Positions 48,264 through 58,999 of a DNA stretch of 64,000 nt are shown piece by piece. The DNA comes from Mycolicibacterium parafortuitum (GTDB lineage: Bacteria; Actinomycetota; Actinomycetes; Mycobacteriales; Mycobacteriaceae). The stretch is from the NCBI RefSeq assembly GCF_010725485.1, contig NZ_AP022598.1, positions 5,270,001-5,334,000 on the forward strand. Direction: 5' to 3'. Below the pieces are notes generated by a model. That model saw only the letters and a list, made by a program, of their open reading frames with translations, made no database searches and had not been told where the DNA came from. Both the position numbers and the translations under genes were made by a program. Within the stretch, counting starts at the first letter, position 1; every line of letters starts with the position of its first letter.

Positions 48264-48941
48264 CTACGGCAGGCGCCAGTCGACAGGCTCGGCGCCTGCC
48301 GTCGTCAGCAGGTCATTGGCCCGGCTGAACGGCCGGGAGCCGAAGAAGCCCCGCGACGCCGATAGCGGCGACGGATGGGGCGATTCGATCGTCGCCGTGT
48401 CCCCGAGCATCGGCTTCAGCGTCGACGCGTCGCGGCCCCACAGCACGGCCACCATCGGCGTGCCGCGCGCCACCAGTGCCCGGATCGCGCATTCGGTGAC
48501 CGCTTCCCAACCCTTTCCGCGGTGTGACGCCGGCGTACCCGGCCGCACCGTCAGCACCCGGTTCAGCAGCATCACGCCCTGCTCGCACCACGGCGTGAGG
48601 TCCCCGGTGGACGGCTTCGGGTAACCGAGGTCCTCGCAGTACTCCTTGAAGATGTTGTCCAGGCTGCGCGGCAGCGGCCGCACCTCGGGGGCCACCGAGA
48701 AGCTCAGCCCGACCGCGTGTCCCGGTGTCGGGTACGGATCCTGCCCCACGATCAGCACCCTGACCTTCTGCAGCGGGAAACCGAAGGCCCGCAGGATGTT
48801 CGGGCCCGCAGGCAGATACGTGTGCCCCGCTGCCAGTTCTTCGCGCAGGAACTCCCCCATCTGCGTCACCTGGGACTCGACCGGCGCGAGGGCGCGAGCC
48901 CACCCCGGCTCCACCAACTCGTTGAGAGGACGTGCTGTCAC
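48264..48941 (-). CDS. ung: uracil-DNA glycosylase
   Basis: Removes uracil from DNA. 225 residues: catalytic Asp in [18 protein letters not shown] (D68), the [22 protein letters not shown] segment, and the His loop [16 protein letters not shown]. It begins at GTG giving [13 protein letters not shown]. It converges on rpmB, with its last codons forming one arm of that gene's hairpin. thiL lies upstream, 25 bp away, in the same direction. Confidence 0.96.
   Translation of the reverse strand: MTARPLNELVEPGWARALAPVESQVTQMGEFLREELAAGHTYLPAGPNILRAFGFPLQKVRVLIVGQDPYPTPGHAVGLSFSVAPEVRPLPRSLDNIFKEYCEDLGYPKPSTGDLTPWCEQGVMLLNRVLTVRPGTPASHRGKGWEAVTECAIRALVARGTPMVAVLWGRDASTLKPMLGDTATIESPHPSPLSASRGFFGSRPFSRANDLLTTAGAEPVDWRLP
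48266..48302 (+). terminator. rpmB terminator hairpin inside the ung 3' end
   Basis: ACGGCAGGCGCC (48266-48277) and GGCGCCTGCCGT (48291-48302) form a perfect 12-bp stem with a 13-base loop. It lies 35 bp after the rpmB stop and overlaps the last codons of ung. No T-run follows. Confidence 0.5.
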
Positions 48942-48966
48942 GAGAGGCCAACTTAGCCCAGCCGGT

Positions 48967-49926
48967 TCAATACGACTGCCAGCCCGGGTCTCCGCGCCAG
49001 TGCGCGCCGTCGACGGTGACCCGCGCCGCACCGTCGGCCGCGACGGTGCCGATGACGCGCCAGCCCGGCGGCACAGGGCCGGGGAACGTGGCCACGAGGG
49101 CATGGTCCTCACCGCCGCCGAACACGCACTGGCCTGCATCGACGCCGGCCGCGGCGGCCGCGTCGGCGACCGCGGCGACGTCCGCGCCCAGTGCCTCGGC
49201 GGCCAGGTCGATGTGCACGCCGGAGGCCGTCGCGATGTGACCGAGATCGGCAAGCAGCCCGTCCGAGACATCGGTCATCGCGCTCGCCCCGGCCCGCGCC
49301 GCAGCGGCGCCCTGCCCGTATGGCGGCTCGGGCACCAGATGTCCGCGCCTGATCTCGTCGAATCCACCGATACCTTTGCGCCACAACGCATATCCCGCGG
49401 CAGAGCGACCCAGCACCCCGGCGACGGCAACGGTGTCCCCGCGCCGCGCGCCGCCACGCCGCACCGGCTCGCGGCCACCGAGATCACCGAGCGCGGCCAC
49501 CGAGATCACCCATTGCGGTGCCGCGACCATGTCACCGCCGACGATGCCCGCACCCATCAGGCCGGCCTCGTGCCACATGCCGTCGGCCAACTCGACCGCG
49601 CCCGCGACAGCGCTGTCGGCCGGGGCGCCGAACCCGACCACGAAGGCCGTCGACCGCGCACCCATCGCCTCGATGTCGGCGGCGTTCTGTGCGATCGCTT
49701 TTCGGCCGATGTCGTACGGCGACGACCAGTCCAGCCGGAAGTGCCGCTTCTCGACCAGCATGTCGGTGCACACCACGGTCCTTCCGTCGGCGGCAGCCAC
49801 CACGGCGGCGTCGTCACCGGGTCCGACGCTGACGCCCGCCGGTTGCCTTCGGCCGGCGACCAGCCGGTCGATGACGGCGAACTCCCCCAGCTCCGACAGT
49901 GTCGCGCCGGCGTCATCGGCCGCCAT
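48967..49926 (-). CDS. thiL: thiamine-monophosphate kinase
   Basis: ATP-dependent last step of thiamine diphosphate synthesis. 319 residues: [37 protein letters not shown] carries the metal/phosphate site; [51 protein letters not shown] and [14 protein letters not shown] follow. The ATG at MAADDAG has AAAGGAA upstream; the open frame reaches further. Matches Rv2977c; followed by ung. Confidence 0.95.
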   Translation of the reverse strand: MAADDAGATLSELGEFAVIDRLVAGRRQPAGVSVGPGDDAAVVAAADGRTVVCTDMLVEKRHFRLDWSSPYDIGRKAIAQNAADIEAMGARSTAFVVGFGAPADSAVAGAVELADGMWHEAGLMGAGIVGGDMVAAPQWVISVAALGDLGGREPVRRGGARRGDTVAVAGVLGRSAAGYALWRKGIGGFDEIRRGHLVPEPPYGQGAAAARAGASAMTDVSDGLLADLGHIATASGVHIDLAAEALGADVAAVADAAAAAGVDAGQCVFGGGEDHALVATFPGPVPPGWRVIGTVAADGAARVTVDGAHWRGDPGWQSY

Positions 49927-50001
49927 GTCAGTTCCTTTCACCTGCGGTACGTTTGGTCCCTGCGGCGTGGAGTCTATGCAGCCAGATGGAGGGGTTACGG
50001 C

Positions 50002-50244
50002 GTGGTGGAGGCTTTCGTTCTGATCCAGACCGAGGTCGGCCGCGCCGAGGTGATCGCCAAGCAGCTCGCCGGGCTGTCCGGTGTGCTGTCCGCCGAGTAC
50101 GTCACCGGACCCTATGACGTCGTGGTTCGCGCCGAAGCGCCGTCGCTGGAGGAACTTCGTTCCACGGTGGTGCCCAGCGTGCAACAGGTCGCCGGTATCA
50201 CCCGGACGCTGACCTGCCCGATCGCCCGGGAAGCCGCGTCCTAG
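50002..50244 (+). CDS. stand-alone Lrp/AsnC ligand-binding (RAM) domain protein
   Basis: An 80-residue protein consisting only of the effector domain found at the C-terminus of Lrp/AsnC regulators: VEAFVLIQTEVGRAEVIAKQLAGLSGVLSAEYVTGPYDVVVRAEAPSLEEL. There is no DNA-binding domain. Such proteins bind small molecules, often amino acids, and may modulate other regulators. GTG start with GGAGGGG seven bases upstream. Divergent from thiL (75 bp) and 10 bp before the DUF3515 gene. Confidence 0.85.
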   Translation: MVEAFVLIQTEVGRAEVIAKQLAGLSGVLSAEYVTGPYDVVVRAEAPSLEELRSTVVPSVQQVAGITRTLTCPIAREAAS

Positions 50245-50254
50245 AGTCTGGCGT

Positions 50255-50863
50255 GTGGACGACAGCCAGACCGGAGACGGACCGCCGCGCGCCGCACTGA
50301 TCGCCGCGCTCGTGGTCGCCGTCGTCGCGGTGCTCGCGGTGCTGGTCGTCGCGGCGGTGTCTCAGCGCACACCGGCACAGCAGGCCGTCGCGATCACCGG
50401 AGTGCCTGCGCCGCAGGCCGAAAGCCCGGACTGCCGGGCGCTGGTGAAGGCGTTGCCCGAGCAACTGGGCGACTACGGACGCGCGCCGCTCGTCGACCCG
50501 GCGCCGGCCGGGACCGCCGCATGGCGCACCGACGGCGGCGAGGCGGTGATCCTGCGGTGCGGGCTGGACCGGCCCGCGGAGTTCGTCACCGGAGCGCCGC
50601 TGCAGGTGGTGGACGCGGTCTCGTGGTTCCGGGTGGGCGAAGCAGGGGTGGGAAATGACCGGGTGGGCGAAGCAGGGGTGGGAAATGACCGGGTGGGCGA
50701 TGTCACGGAGCCTGATCGCAGCACGTGGTTCGCGGTGGACCGGCCCGTCTACGTCGCGCTGACGTTGCCCCCTGGCGCGGGTCCGGCGCCGATCCAGGCG
50801 TTGTCGAAGGCGATCGCGGACACCCTGGAGCCCCGCCGTCCGGAGCCGGCGCCGATCGGTTAG
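50255..50863 (+). CDS. DUF3515 membrane-anchored protein with tandem repeat
   Basis: 202 residues, one N-terminal membrane helix ([22 protein letters not shown], about 14-35), then an outside domain with two Cys ([12 protein letters not shown] and ILRCGLD). Resembles Rv2980. A 30-bp repeat adds two copies of [10 protein letters not shown] in the middle. GTG start; TAGAGT seven bases upstream could be a -10 of a leaderless promoter. It ends in a 4-bp overlap with convergent ddl. Function unknown. Confidence 0.82.
   Translation: MDDSQTGDGPPRAALIAALVVAVVAVLAVLVVAAVSQRTPAQQAVAITGVPAPQAESPDCRALVKALPEQLGDYGRAPLVDPAPAGTAAWRTDGGEAVILRCGLDRPAEFVTGAPLQVVDAVSWFRVGEAGVGNDRVGEAGVGNDRVGDVTEPDRSTWFAVDRPVYVALTLPPGAGPAPIQALSKAIADTLEPRRPEPAPIG
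50631..50700. repeat. 30-bp in-frame tandem repeat in the DUF3515 gene
   Basis: Two perfect 30-bp copies (50631-50660 and 50661-50690) followed by the first 10 bp of a third. In frame it encodes [10 protein letters not shown] twice then VGD. A probable recent slippage or local duplication that keeps the reading frame. Confidence 0.95.
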
Positions 50864-51963
50864 CGCAGACCGGTGCCGCGGGCGACGGCGGTCTCGACCA
50901 TCGTCGCCAGCAGCGTCGGGTAGTCGACCCCGGTGGCCGCCCACATCTGCGGATACATCGAGATCGTGGTGAACCCGGGCATCGTGTTGATCTCGTTGAT
51001 CACCGGCCCGTTCTCGGTCAGGAAGAAGTCGACGCGGGCGAGCCCCTGGCAATCGATCGCGGTGAACGCGCGGATGGCCAGTGCCCGGATCTCGTCGGCG
51101 ACGGCATCGTCGACCTTGGCCGGCACGTCGAGTTCGGCGGCATCGTCGAGGTATTTCGTCTCGAAGTCGTAGAAGCCGTCCTCGCGCCCGCGCACCCCGG
51201 CGACCCGGATCTCGCCGACGGTGCTGGCTTCGAGGTGCCCGTCCGGGAATTCCAGCACGCCGCATTCGAGTTCCCGGCCGGGGATCGCGGCTTCGACGAT
51301 CACCTTCGGGTCGTGGCGGCGGGCCAGCTCGACCGCGGCGGGCAGCTGATCCCAGCTGGTGACGCGGCTGACGCCGATCGACGAGCCGCCGCGCGACGGT
51401 TTGACGAACACCGGCAGCCCGAGGCGCTCGCGGTCCTCCAGCGCCACCGTGGTGTCGCGGGCCCGCAGCACGACGTGATCGCCGACGGGCAGGCCCGCGG
51501 CGGTCAACAGCTTCTTGGTGAACTCCTTGTCCATGCCCGCCGCGCTGGCCAGCACGCCGGCCCCGACGTACGGGATGCCCGCGAGTTCCAGAAGTCCCTG
51601 GATGGTGCCGTCCTCCCCGTAGGGGCCGTGCAGCACCGGGAAGACGACATCGACGGCCGCGAGGATGTCGCCGGCGGCCTCGCCGAGCGACAGCAGCTGG
51701 CCGCGGCGTGCGGGGTCGGCGGTCAGGGCGAGTTCGGTGCCCGACTCGCCTGTCACGCCGGGCAGCCTGCCGTCGGTGATCGCCAGCGTCTCCGGCCTGC
51801 CGTCGGTGAGCACCCAGGACCCGCCCGGGGTGATGCCGACCGCGGTCACCTCGAAGCGTTCCGGGTCGAGGTTGCGCAGGATGCTGCCTGCGGAAACACA
51901 CGAGATCGCGTGTTCGGAGCTACGTCCGCCGTAGATCACGGCGACGCGGATGCGGGGACTCAC
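50860..51963 (-). CDS. ddl: D-alanine--D-alanine ligase
   Basis: Makes the D-Ala-D-Ala dipeptide for peptidoglycan; target of D-cycloserine. 367 residues, ATP-grasp fold: [70 protein letters not shown] and the metal-binding [23 protein letters not shown]. Starts with GTG, 12 bp after the PLP-enzyme stop. End overlaps the DUF3515 gene by 4 bp. Matches Rv2981c. Confidence 0.96.
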   Translation of the reverse strand: MSPRIRVAVIYGGRSSEHAISCVSAGSILRNLDPERFEVTAVGITPGGSWVLTDGRPETLAITDGRLPGVTGESGTELALTADPARRGQLLSLGEAAGDILAAVDVVFPVLHGPYGEDGTIQGLLELAGIPYVGAGVLASAAGMDKEFTKKLLTAAGLPVGDHVVLRARDTTVALEDRERLGLPVFVKPSRGGSSIGVSRVTSWDQLPAAVELARRHDPKVIVEAAIPGRELECGVLEFPDGHLEASTVGEIRVAGVRGREDGFYDFETKYLDDAAELDVPAKVDDAVADEIRALAIRAFTAIDCQGLARVDFFLTENGPVINEINTMPGFTTISMYPQMWAATGVDYPTLLATMVETAVARGTGLR

Positions 51964-51975
51964 AAGCTGGAGACG

Positions 51976-53103
51976 TTACCGGCTCGGCGTTGTTGCGCCC
52001 GGTCCGAGTGCCCGCTGCAGGTCCTTGATGAGGTCGTCGGTGTCCTCGATGCCCAGCGAGATCCGCGCGAAGCCGTCGGCCACCCGGTCACCCCAGCGCG
52101 CGCGCCGATCCACCGAGGTGTGGATCCCGCCGAAGCTCGTCGAGGCCACCAGCAGCTCGCTGCGCGCGACGAGGTCGTGGACCGCGTCGGCGTCGGCCAG
52201 TTCCACCGATACGATGCCGCCGAAGCGGCGCATCTGCTTGGCGGCGACCCCGTGGGAGGGATCGTCGGCGAGGCCGGGATAGCGCACCGACCGCACGGCG
52301 GGATGGTCGCGCATCATCAACGCCACCGCCGCGGCGTTCTGGCACTGCCGCTCGAATCGCAGCCCCGCGCTACCGAGGCTGCGCAGCACCAGCCACGCTT
52401 CGAACGCGCCGAGGATCGGGCCCGTGTGCAGACGTTCCCGTTCCACCCGCGCCATCAGCTCGGGGTGGCTGCCGGCGACATAACCGGCGAGGACGTCACT
52501 GTGCCCGGACAGCGCCTTGGTGGCGCTGGCCACCACCAGGTCGGCGCCGAGGGACAGCGGCTGCTGCCCCAGCGGGGTGGCGGTGGTGTTGTCGACGACG
52601 AGGACGGTGCCGCGCGCCCGGCAATCCATCGCCAGCCGGTGCAGATCCACCACGTCGAGTTCCGGATTCGACGGTGTCTCGGCCAGTACCACGTCCGCGC
52701 GCGCGGCGGCTTCGATCATCTCGGCGCACCGCGCCTCGACCACCGTCACCCCGCGCGGCGCGAGGAACTCCTCGGCGTACGCGCGCACCTGGTAGTAGCC
52801 GTCGGCGGGCACCACCAGTGTGCGGCCGGGTTCGGCGAGCACCCGCAGCACCGCTGTCAGTGCCGCCATCCCGGAGCCGAAACACAGTGCGGTAGCGGAC
52901 CCTTCCAGAGCGGCGAGCGCCGATTCGAGCCTGCGCCACGTCGGATTCGACTTGCGGCCGTAGCTGTCCAGCGCGTCGCCCTCGTCGGCGGACAGGTGGT
53001 AGGTGGCGGCCGGAACCGGCGGGGCGACCACCGGCTCGCCCGGAATCTCCTCGGAGGCAACGGCTTTGACGCTGCGGGTGGAGTCGCCGTAGGTGCCGGA
53101 CAC
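51976..53103 (-). CDS. Cys/Met metabolism PLP-dependent enzyme (cystathionine gamma-lyase/synthase type)
   Basis: 375 residues, fold type I. PLP lysine in VASATKALSGHSDVLAG (K196), the cofactor-binding YGRKSNPTWRRLESALAALEG and CFGSGMAALTAVL, and VVDNTTATPLGQQPLSLGADL. The family includes cystathionine gamma-lyase, gamma-synthase and methionine lyase; the exact reaction cannot be told. It lies 4 bp after gpsA and 12 bp before ddl in one operon. I do not recall it at this place in H37Rv. Confidence 0.87.
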   Translation of the reverse strand: MSGTYGDSTRSVKAVASEEIPGEPVVAPPVPAATYHLSADEGDALDSYGRKSNPTWRRLESALAALEGSATALCFGSGMAALTAVLRVLAEPGRTLVVPADGYYQVRAYAEEFLAPRGVTVVEARCAEMIEAAARADVVLAETPSNPELDVVDLHRLAMDCRARGTVLVVDNTTATPLGQQPLSLGADLVVASATKALSGHSDVLAGYVAGSHPELMARVERERLHTGPILGAFEAWLVLRSLGSAGLRFERQCQNAAAVALMMRDHPAVRSVRYPGLADDPSHGVAAKQMRRFGGIVSVELADADAVHDLVARSELLVASTSFGGIHTSVDRRARWGDRVADGFARISLGIEDTDDLIKDLQRALGPGATTPSR

Positions 53104-53107
53104 GGAG

Positions 53108-54103
53108 CTACTCGGGCTTGGTGGTGCGGCCGAGCAGCAGCACGACCGCCTCGTCGACGGACAGGCCCTTGTGACACACCCGGTGCACCGCCTCGGTCAG
53201 CGGCATCTCGACGTCGTAGCTCGACGCGAGCGCGAGCACCGACTGACACGACGTCACCCCTTCGGCGACGTGACCGCCGGTGGCGTCGAGCGCAGCCTCC
53301 ATGGTGCCCCCTTTGCCCAGACGTTCCCCGAACGAGCGATTCCGCGACTGCGGCGACGTGCACGTCGCGACGAGGTCGCCGATGCCGGCCAGACCCGCGA
53401 GGGTGGTGGGCTTGGCGCCCAAGGCGATTCCGAGACGCATGATCTCGGCCAGGCCGCGGGTGATGATCGCCGCGGCGGTGTTCTCCCCCAGCCCGACCCC
53501 GGCTGCCATACCGCAGGCCAGCGCGATGACGTTCTTGCACGCACCACCGATCTCGGCGCCGATGAGATCGGAGTTGGTGTAGGGCCGGAAGTATTTGGTG
53601 GACAGCGCGCGCTGCAGCGCCACCGCCCGGCCGGAGTCGGTGCAGGCGACCACGGTGGCCGCGGGTTGCTCGTCGCCGATCTCACTGGCCAGGTTCGGTC
53701 CGGTGATCGCCGCGATGCGTCCCTGGTCGGCGCCGGTGACCTGGGCGATGACCTGGCTCATGCGCATCAGCGTGTCCAGTTCGATGCCTTTGGCCAGGCT
53801 CACCAACGTGCTGTCGGGACCTAGATGTCCTTTCCACCGCTCCAGATTGGTACGCAGAGTCTGCGACGGCACCGCGAGCAACACGGTGCAGGCACCGGCG
53901 AGTGCCTCGGCGGCGTCACTGGTGGCGCGGATCGACTCGGGCAGCGGGGCCTCGAGGTAGTTCTCGTTGCGGTGGGTGCGATTGATCGTGTCGGCCAGTT
54001 CCGGCCTGCGCGCCCACAGCGTGACGTTGTTCCCGGCGTCTGCCAATACCTTCGCCAGTGCCGTTCCCCATGCCCCGGCCCCCATCACCGCCGCGTCAAC
54101 CAC
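53108..54103 (-). CDS. gpsA: NAD(P)-dependent glycerol-3-phosphate dehydrogenase
   Basis: Makes sn-glycerol 3-phosphate from dihydroxyacetone phosphate for phospholipids. 331 residues: [21 protein letters not shown] at the start, [37 protein letters not shown], the catalytic-region [31 protein letters not shown] and [26 protein letters not shown] start. First gene of gpsA-PLP enzyme-ddl. Matches Rv2982c (gpdA2). Confidence 0.95.
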   Translation of the reverse strand: MVDAAVMGAGAWGTALAKVLADAGNNVTLWARRPELADTINRTHRNENYLEAPLPESIRATSDAAEALAGACTVLLAVPSQTLRTNLERWKGHLGPDSTLVSLAKGIELDTLMRMSQVIAQVTGADQGRIAAITGPNLASEIGDEQPAATVVACTDSGRAVALQRALSTKYFRPYTNSDLIGAEIGGACKNVIALACGMAAGVGLGENTAAAIITRGLAEIMRLGIALGAKPTTLAGLAGIGDLVATCTSPQSRNRSFGERLGKGGTMEAALDATGGHVAEGVTSCQSVLALASSYDVEMPLTEAVHRVCHKGLSVDEAVVLLLGRTTKPE

Positions 54104-54126
54104 GGCTTCAGACTAGCCGGGAATAA

Positions 54127-54801
<675 letters not shown>

Positions 54802-54806
54802 GAAGG

Positions 54807-54828
54807 ACGTCGGCATTTCGCCCGACGT
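54807..54828 (+). terminator. candidate hairpin between fbiD and ppk
   Basis: ACGTCGG (54807-54813) and CCGACGT (54822-54828) form a 7-bp stem six bases after the fbiD stop, with an 8-base loop. No T-run, so a weak terminator or an operator. Confidence 0.35.
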
Positions 54829-54877
54829 TGGTCGCCACGGTGGCATGACGGCCCGCCGATAGGGAATCATCGGGACC

Positions 54878-57055
54878 ATGACCGAAGCGCAGGCCCGCAC
54901 CGACCAACAGGACTCCTCGGCGGCGTCGGTGCTGCCTGCGGTCGCGGGCCCGGATTCGGCGCCGGAAGCGCCACCGGCGACCACCGCGCCCACCGTCGAG
55001 AACCCACTGCCCGACAACCGTTACCTCAACCGCGAGCTGAGCTGGCTGGATTTCAACGCGCGCGTGCTGGCCCTGGCCGCCGATCCGTCGCTGCCGCTGC
55101 TGGAACGCCTGAAATTCCTTGCCATCTTCGCGTCGAACCTCGACGAGTTCTACATGGTGCGCGTGGCCGGGCTGAAGCGTCGCGACGAGATGGGTCTGTC
55201 GGTGCGTTCCGCCGACGGCCTGTCGCCGCGTGAGCAGCTGCGCCGGATCAGCGAACGTACTCAGCAGATTGCCAGCAGGCACGCACACGTGTTCCTTTCT
55301 GCGGTCCGCCCCGCGCTCGCCGACGAGGGCATCGTGATCGTGACGTGGGCCGAACTCGACGATGCCGAGCGGCTGAAGCTCTCGACCTACTTCCACGAGC
55401 AGGTCTTCCCGGTGCTCACCCCGCTGGCCGTCGACCCGGCCCACCCGTTCCCGTTCGTCAGCGGGCTGAGCCTGAACCTCGCGATCACCGTCAAGCATCC
55501 CGACGGCGGTCAGCACTTCGCGCGAATCAAGGTGCCCGACAACGTCGACCGGTTCGTGGAACTGGCCCCGCGCGAAGACCTGCCCGGCGTGGTGCGTTTC
55601 CTGCCGATGGAGGAGCTGATCGCGGCGTTCCTGCCGGTGCTGTTCCCGGGCCTGGAGATCGTGGAACACCACGCGTTCCGGATCACCCGCAACGCCGACT
55701 TCGAAGTCGAGGAGGACCGCGACGAGGATCTGCTGCAGGCACTGGAGCGGGAGTTGGCCCGCCGGCGTTTCGGATCGCCGGTGCGGCTGGAGGTCTCCGA
55801 CGACATGACCGAGAGCATGCTGGAGCTGCTGCTGCGTGAGCTCGACGTCGCTCCCGGTGATGTGGTCGAAGTGCCGGGACTGCTGGATCTCTCGTCGCTG
55901 TGGCAGGTCTACGGGGTGGACCGGCCCGCACTCAAGGATCCGCCGTTCGTACCCGCGACCCCATCGGCGTTCGGTGAGCGCGAGACCCCGAAGAGCATCT
56001 TCGCCGCACTGCGCGACGGCGACGTGCTGGTGCACCACCCGTACGACTCGTTCTCCACGACGGTGCAGCGCTTCATCGAGCAGGCGGCCGCCGACCCCAA
56101 CGTGCTGGCCATCAAGCAGACGCTGTACCGCACCTCCGGTGACTCGCCGATCGTCAACGCGCTGATTGATGCCGCCGAGGCCGGCAAGCAGGTGGTGGCA
56201 CTGGTCGAGATCAAGGCGAGGTTCGACGAACAGGCCAACATCAAATGGGCCCGAGCCCTCGAACAAGCCGGTGTGCACGTGGTTTACGGGCTCATCGGAT
56301 TGAAGACACATTGCAAGACGTGTCTTGTGGTGCGCCGCGAGGGTTCGACGATCCGGCGCTACTGCCACATCGGCACCGGCAACTACAACCCGAAGACCGC
56401 CCGCCTCTACGAGGACATCGGGCTGCTGACGGCCGCCCCCGACATCGGCGCCGACCTGACCGACCTGTTCAACTCGCTGACCGGCTACTCCCGCAAGGAG
56501 TCCTACCGCAATCTGCTGGTCGCGCCGTACGGAGTGCGCAAGGGCATCATCGAGCGGATCGAACGCGAGATCGCCGCCACCCTCGACGGCGCGGAGGGCC
56601 GGATCCGGTTGAAGGCCAATGCTTTGGTCGACGAGCAGGTGATCGACGCGCTGTACCGCGCATCCCAGGCTGGGGTGAACGTGGAGGTGGTCGTGCGCGG
56701 CATCTGCGCGCTGAAGCCGGGTGTGCCCGGCTTCAGTGAGAACATCGTGGTCCGGTCGATCCTCGGCCGGTTCCTGGAACACTCGCGGATCATCCATTTC
56801 CGAGCCATCGACGAGTACTGGATCGGCAGCGCGGACATGATGCACCGCAACCTCGACCGCCGCGTCGAAGTGATGGCGCAGGTTAAGGATCCGCGGCTGA
56901 CCGGACAGTTGAACGACATCTTCGAATCCGCGGCCGATCCCCGGACCCGGTGCTGGCAGCTCAACAACGACGGCCACTGGACCGCCCTACCCCAGGAGGG
57001 GCACTCCGTGCTGGATCACCAGATCACCCTCATGCAGCGCCATCGGCACCCGTGA
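54878..57055 (+). CDS. ppk: polyphosphate kinase PPK1
   Basis: Makes inorganic polyphosphate from ATP. 725 residues; a Pro/Ala-rich N-terminus of about 45 residues, then [57 protein letters not shown], and the autophosphorylated His in [23 protein letters not shown] (about H497), with [21 protein letters not shown] and [25 protein letters not shown] as later core. Matches Rv2984. mutT1 follows after 39 bp in the same direction. Confidence 0.97.
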   Translation: MTEAQARTDQQDSSAASVLPAVAGPDSAPEAPPATTAPTVENPLPDNRYLNRELSWLDFNARVLALAADPSLPLLERLKFLAIFASNLDEFYMVRVAGLKRRDEMGLSVRSADGLSPREQLRRISERTQQIASRHAHVFLSAVRPALADEGIVIVTWAELDDAERLKLSTYFHEQVFPVLTPLAVDPAHPFPFVSGLSLNLAITVKHPDGGQHFARIKVPDNVDRFVELAPREDLPGVVRFLPMEELIAAFLPVLFPGLEIVEHHAFRITRNADFEVEEDRDEDLLQALERELARRRFGSPVRLEVSDDMTESMLELLLRELDVAPGDVVEVPGLLDLSSLWQVYGVDRPALKDPPFVPATPSAFGERETPKSIFAALRDGDVLVHHPYDSFSTTVQRFIEQAAADPNVLAIKQTLYRTSGDSPIVNALIDAAEAGKQVVALVEIKARFDEQANIKWARALEQAGVHVVYGLIGLKTHCKTCLVVRREGSTIRRYCHIGTGNYNPKTARLYEDIGLLTAAPDIGADLTDLFNSLTGYSRKESYRNLLVAPYGVRKGIIERIEREIAATLDGAEGRIRLKANALVDEQVIDALYRASQAGVNVEVVVRGICALKPGVPGFSENIVVRSILGRFLEHSRIIHFRAIDEYWIGSADMMHRNLDRRVEVMAQVKDPRLTGQLNDIFESAADPRTRCWQLNNDGHWTALPQEGHSVLDHQITLMQRHRHP

Positions 57056-57094
57056 CGGCGTGCGATACCGGCTTTGTGAGACACAGGAGTTGAG

Positions 57095-57994
57095 GTGACG
57101 AAGTCCCCTATCCTGGCCGCCGGCGCCGTGCTGTGGCGCCCGCAGGACGGCACAGGCGCCCCGGAGATCGCGGTGATCCACCGCCCCCGCTACGACGACT
57201 GGTCTCTGCCGAAGGGAAAGGTGGATGCGGGCGAGACCGAACCGGTCACCGCGGTCCGTGAAATCGAGGAGGAGACGGGCTTTCGGGCCCAGCTCGGCCG
57301 GCGGTTGCCCAGTGTCTCGTATCCGACCGAACAGGGCCCGAAGAAGGTGCGGTACTGGGCGGCCCGGGTGGTCGGCGGTGACTTTGCCGCCAACGACGAA
57401 GTCGACGAACTGAAGTGGCTGCCGCCCGATCAGGCGATGGCGCAGCTTGGCTACCCCCACGACCGCAAGGTGCTGCGCCGGTTCCTCAAGCTTCCCGCGG
57501 ACACCCAGACGGTCCTGATCGTGCGGCACGCCGTCGCGGGTAACAAGAAGCGCTACCGGGGTGATGACCGAAAGCGCCCGCTGGACATGCGCGGCCGCGC
57601 ACAGGCCGAGTCACTGGTGGCTCAACTGCTGGCGTTCGGCGCGGGGGAACTGTTCGCCGCCGACCGCGTGCGATGCCATCAGACGCTGGAACCGTTGGCC
57701 GAGGAACTCGCAGCGGCGATCACCACCGAGCCGGCACTGACCGAAGAGGCGTATGCCGAAGACCACAAGGCCGCGCGCCGGCGTGTGCTCGAGATCGCCG
57801 CGAGCGCCCGCACCCCGGTGATCTGCACCCAGGGCAAGGTGATCCCCGATCTGATCGCCTGGTGGTGCGAACGCGACGGTGTGCGGCCCGACAAGTCGCG
57901 CAACCGCAAGGGAAGCACCTGGGTGCTGTCGCTGGCCGACGGGCGGCTGGTCGCCGCCGATCACATGGCCAGTGCGCTGCCGCCGCAGAAGTGA
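57095..57994 (+). CDS. mutT1: MutT1: Nudix hydrolase fused to a histidine phosphatase
   Basis: 299 residues, two domains. Nudix box at 41-63 ([23 protein letters not shown]) fits GX5EX7REUXEEXGU. The C-terminal half is a histidine phosphatase with LIVRHAVAG (about 143-151), [14 protein letters not shown] and [12 protein letters not shown]. In mycobacteria this protein sanitises 8-oxo-dGTP/GTP and dinucleotide polyphosphates. GTG start with AGGAG upstream. Follows ppk; it converges on hupB across a strong hairpin. Matches Rv2985. Confidence 0.95.
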   Translation: MTKSPILAAGAVLWRPQDGTGAPEIAVIHRPRYDDWSLPKGKVDAGETEPVTAVREIEEETGFRAQLGRRLPSVSYPTEQGPKKVRYWAARVVGGDFAANDEVDELKWLPPDQAMAQLGYPHDRKVLRRFLKLPADTQTVLIVRHAVAGNKKRYRGDDRKRPLDMRGRAQAESLVAQLLAFGAGELFAADRVRCHQTLEPLAEELAAAITTEPALTEEAYAEDHKAARRRVLEIAASARTPVICTQGKVIPDLIAWWCERDGVRPDKSRNRKGSTWVLSLADGRLVAADHMASALPPQK

Positions 57995-58084
57995 CTCCCG
58001 AATAGCCGACCCCGCAATTGAATTCAAAACGAATTCAGAACAGCCGCAGGACCGCCTGGTATCCGGTGGGGACCACGCACGAAA

Positions 58085-58116
58085 TACGCCGCGGATCCCG
58101 AGGGATCCGCGGCGTA
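58085..58116. terminator. bidirectional terminator hairpin between hupB and mutT1
   Basis: A perfect inverted repeat: TACGCCGCGGATCC (58085-58098) and GGATCCGCGGCGTA (58103-58116), with a 4-base loop. On the minus strand it follows the hupB stop by 14 bp and is trailed by TTTC; it also ends mutT1. Confidence 0.75.
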
Positions 58117-58130
58117 CTCGCGTGAACTGA

Positions 58131-58790
58131 CTACTTGCGTCCGCGCTTGGCCGGAGCCTTCTTCGCGGGTGCCTTCTTGGCGGGCGCTGCCTTCTTGGCG
58201 GCGGCCTTGGCGGGCGCTGCCTTCTTGGCCGGAGCCTTCTTGGCGGGCGCTGCCTTCTTGGCGGCGGTGGCCTTCTTGGCCGGCGCTGCCTTCTTGGCCG
58301 GTGCCGCCTTCTTGGCGGCGGTCTTGGTCGCGGCCTTCTTGGCCGGCGCCGCCTTCTTGGCCGGCGCTGCCTTCTTGGCGGCGGTCGCCTTCTTGGCGGG
58401 AGCCGCCTTCTTCGCCGCGGCCTTCTTGGCCGGGGCCTTCTTGGCAGCCTTACGAGCCGTGCTCGCAGCCGTCACGCCACGCTTGACCGCCGGCCCCTCG
58501 GCCGGAAGCTTCTGCGCGCCAGACACAACGGCCTTGAACTGAGCGCCGGGACGGAACGCCGGGACGGAGGTGGGCTTGACCTTCACCGTCTCGCCAGTGC
58601 GGGGATTGCGCGCCACGCGGGCGGCACGGCGGCGCTGCTCGAAAACACCGAAGCCGGTGATCGTGACGCTCTCACCCTTGTGCACCGCGCGAACGATGGT
58701 GTCAACGACATTCTCCACCGCCGCAGTCGCTTGCCGACGATCCGAGCCCAATTTCTCCGTGAGTACGTCGATGAGCTCTGCTTTGTTCAT
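58131..58790 (-). CDS. hupB: nucleoid protein HupB (HU with lysine-rich tail)
   Basis: DNA-bending nucleoid protein. Residues 1-90 are [64 protein letters not shown]. From about residue 110 to the end is a histone-H1-like tail of PAKKAA-type units, a mycobacterial hallmark, subject in relatives to acetylation and methylation. 219 residues. ATG with GGAGG six bases upstream; the earlier frame start is not used. Matches Rv2986c. Confidence 0.97.
   Translation of the reverse strand: MNKAELIDVLTEKLGSDRRQATAAVENVVDTIVRAVHKGESVTITGFGVFEQRRRAARVARNPRTGETVKVKPTSVPAFRPGAQFKAVVSGAQKLPAEGPAVKRGVTAASTARKAAKKAPAKKAAAKKAAPAKKATAAKKAAPAKKAAPAKKAATKTAAKKAAPAKKAAPAKKATAAKKAAPAKKAPAKKAAPAKAAAKKAAPAKKAPAKKAPAKRGRK
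58134..58470 (-). repeat. PAKKAA-type repeat tract of the HupB tail
   Basis: Irregular tandem units of about 12-30 bp encoding Pro-Ala-Lys-Lys-Ala-Ala and variants, covering about 110 residues of HupB. Copy number is likely to vary between strains because the DNA units are nearly identical. Confidence 0.85.
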
Positions 58791-58836
58791 GCAAAACCTC
58801 CGAAACCAGTGGTCCTCCTTGGACCGACTAGTGCAC

Positions 58837-58866
58837 ACGGTAAACCCATTTGCTCCTGATTTCCAA
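58837..58866 (-). promoter_or_regulatory. sigma-A-type promoter of hupB
   Basis: On the minus strand TTGGAA (58861-58866) and TACCGT (58837-58842) are separated by 18 bp. The -10 ends 46 bp before the hupB ATG. Confidence 0.45.
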
Positions 58867-58984
58867 GAGCCACGCGCAATTTCAGGCCAGCTCAGCGAAC
58901 TTTTTTCAATCCGGTTGGCCCACTTGCCGTCCTGCGCCGGTGCGTGAAAAGGGGGTTACCGGGGCGGGATTTCGGTGATTTCGA

Positions 58985-58999
58985 CCGCCTTTCAGGCGG
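58985..58999 (-). terminator. candidate leuD terminator hairpin
   Basis: CCGCCT-TTC-AGGCGG at 58985-58999 is a 6-bp hairpin containing the leuD stop codon. No T-run, so weak. Confidence 0.35.

Noticed and set aside
48646..50001. Upstream extension of the Lrp-domain frame
   Set aside because: It is antisense to ung and thiL; the real start is the GTG at 50002 with a clear ribosome-binding site.
58134..58470. Repeat tract that could suggest a CRISPR or satellite array
   Set aside because: The units are codons for the Lys/Ala/Pro tail of HupB, with no unique spacers.
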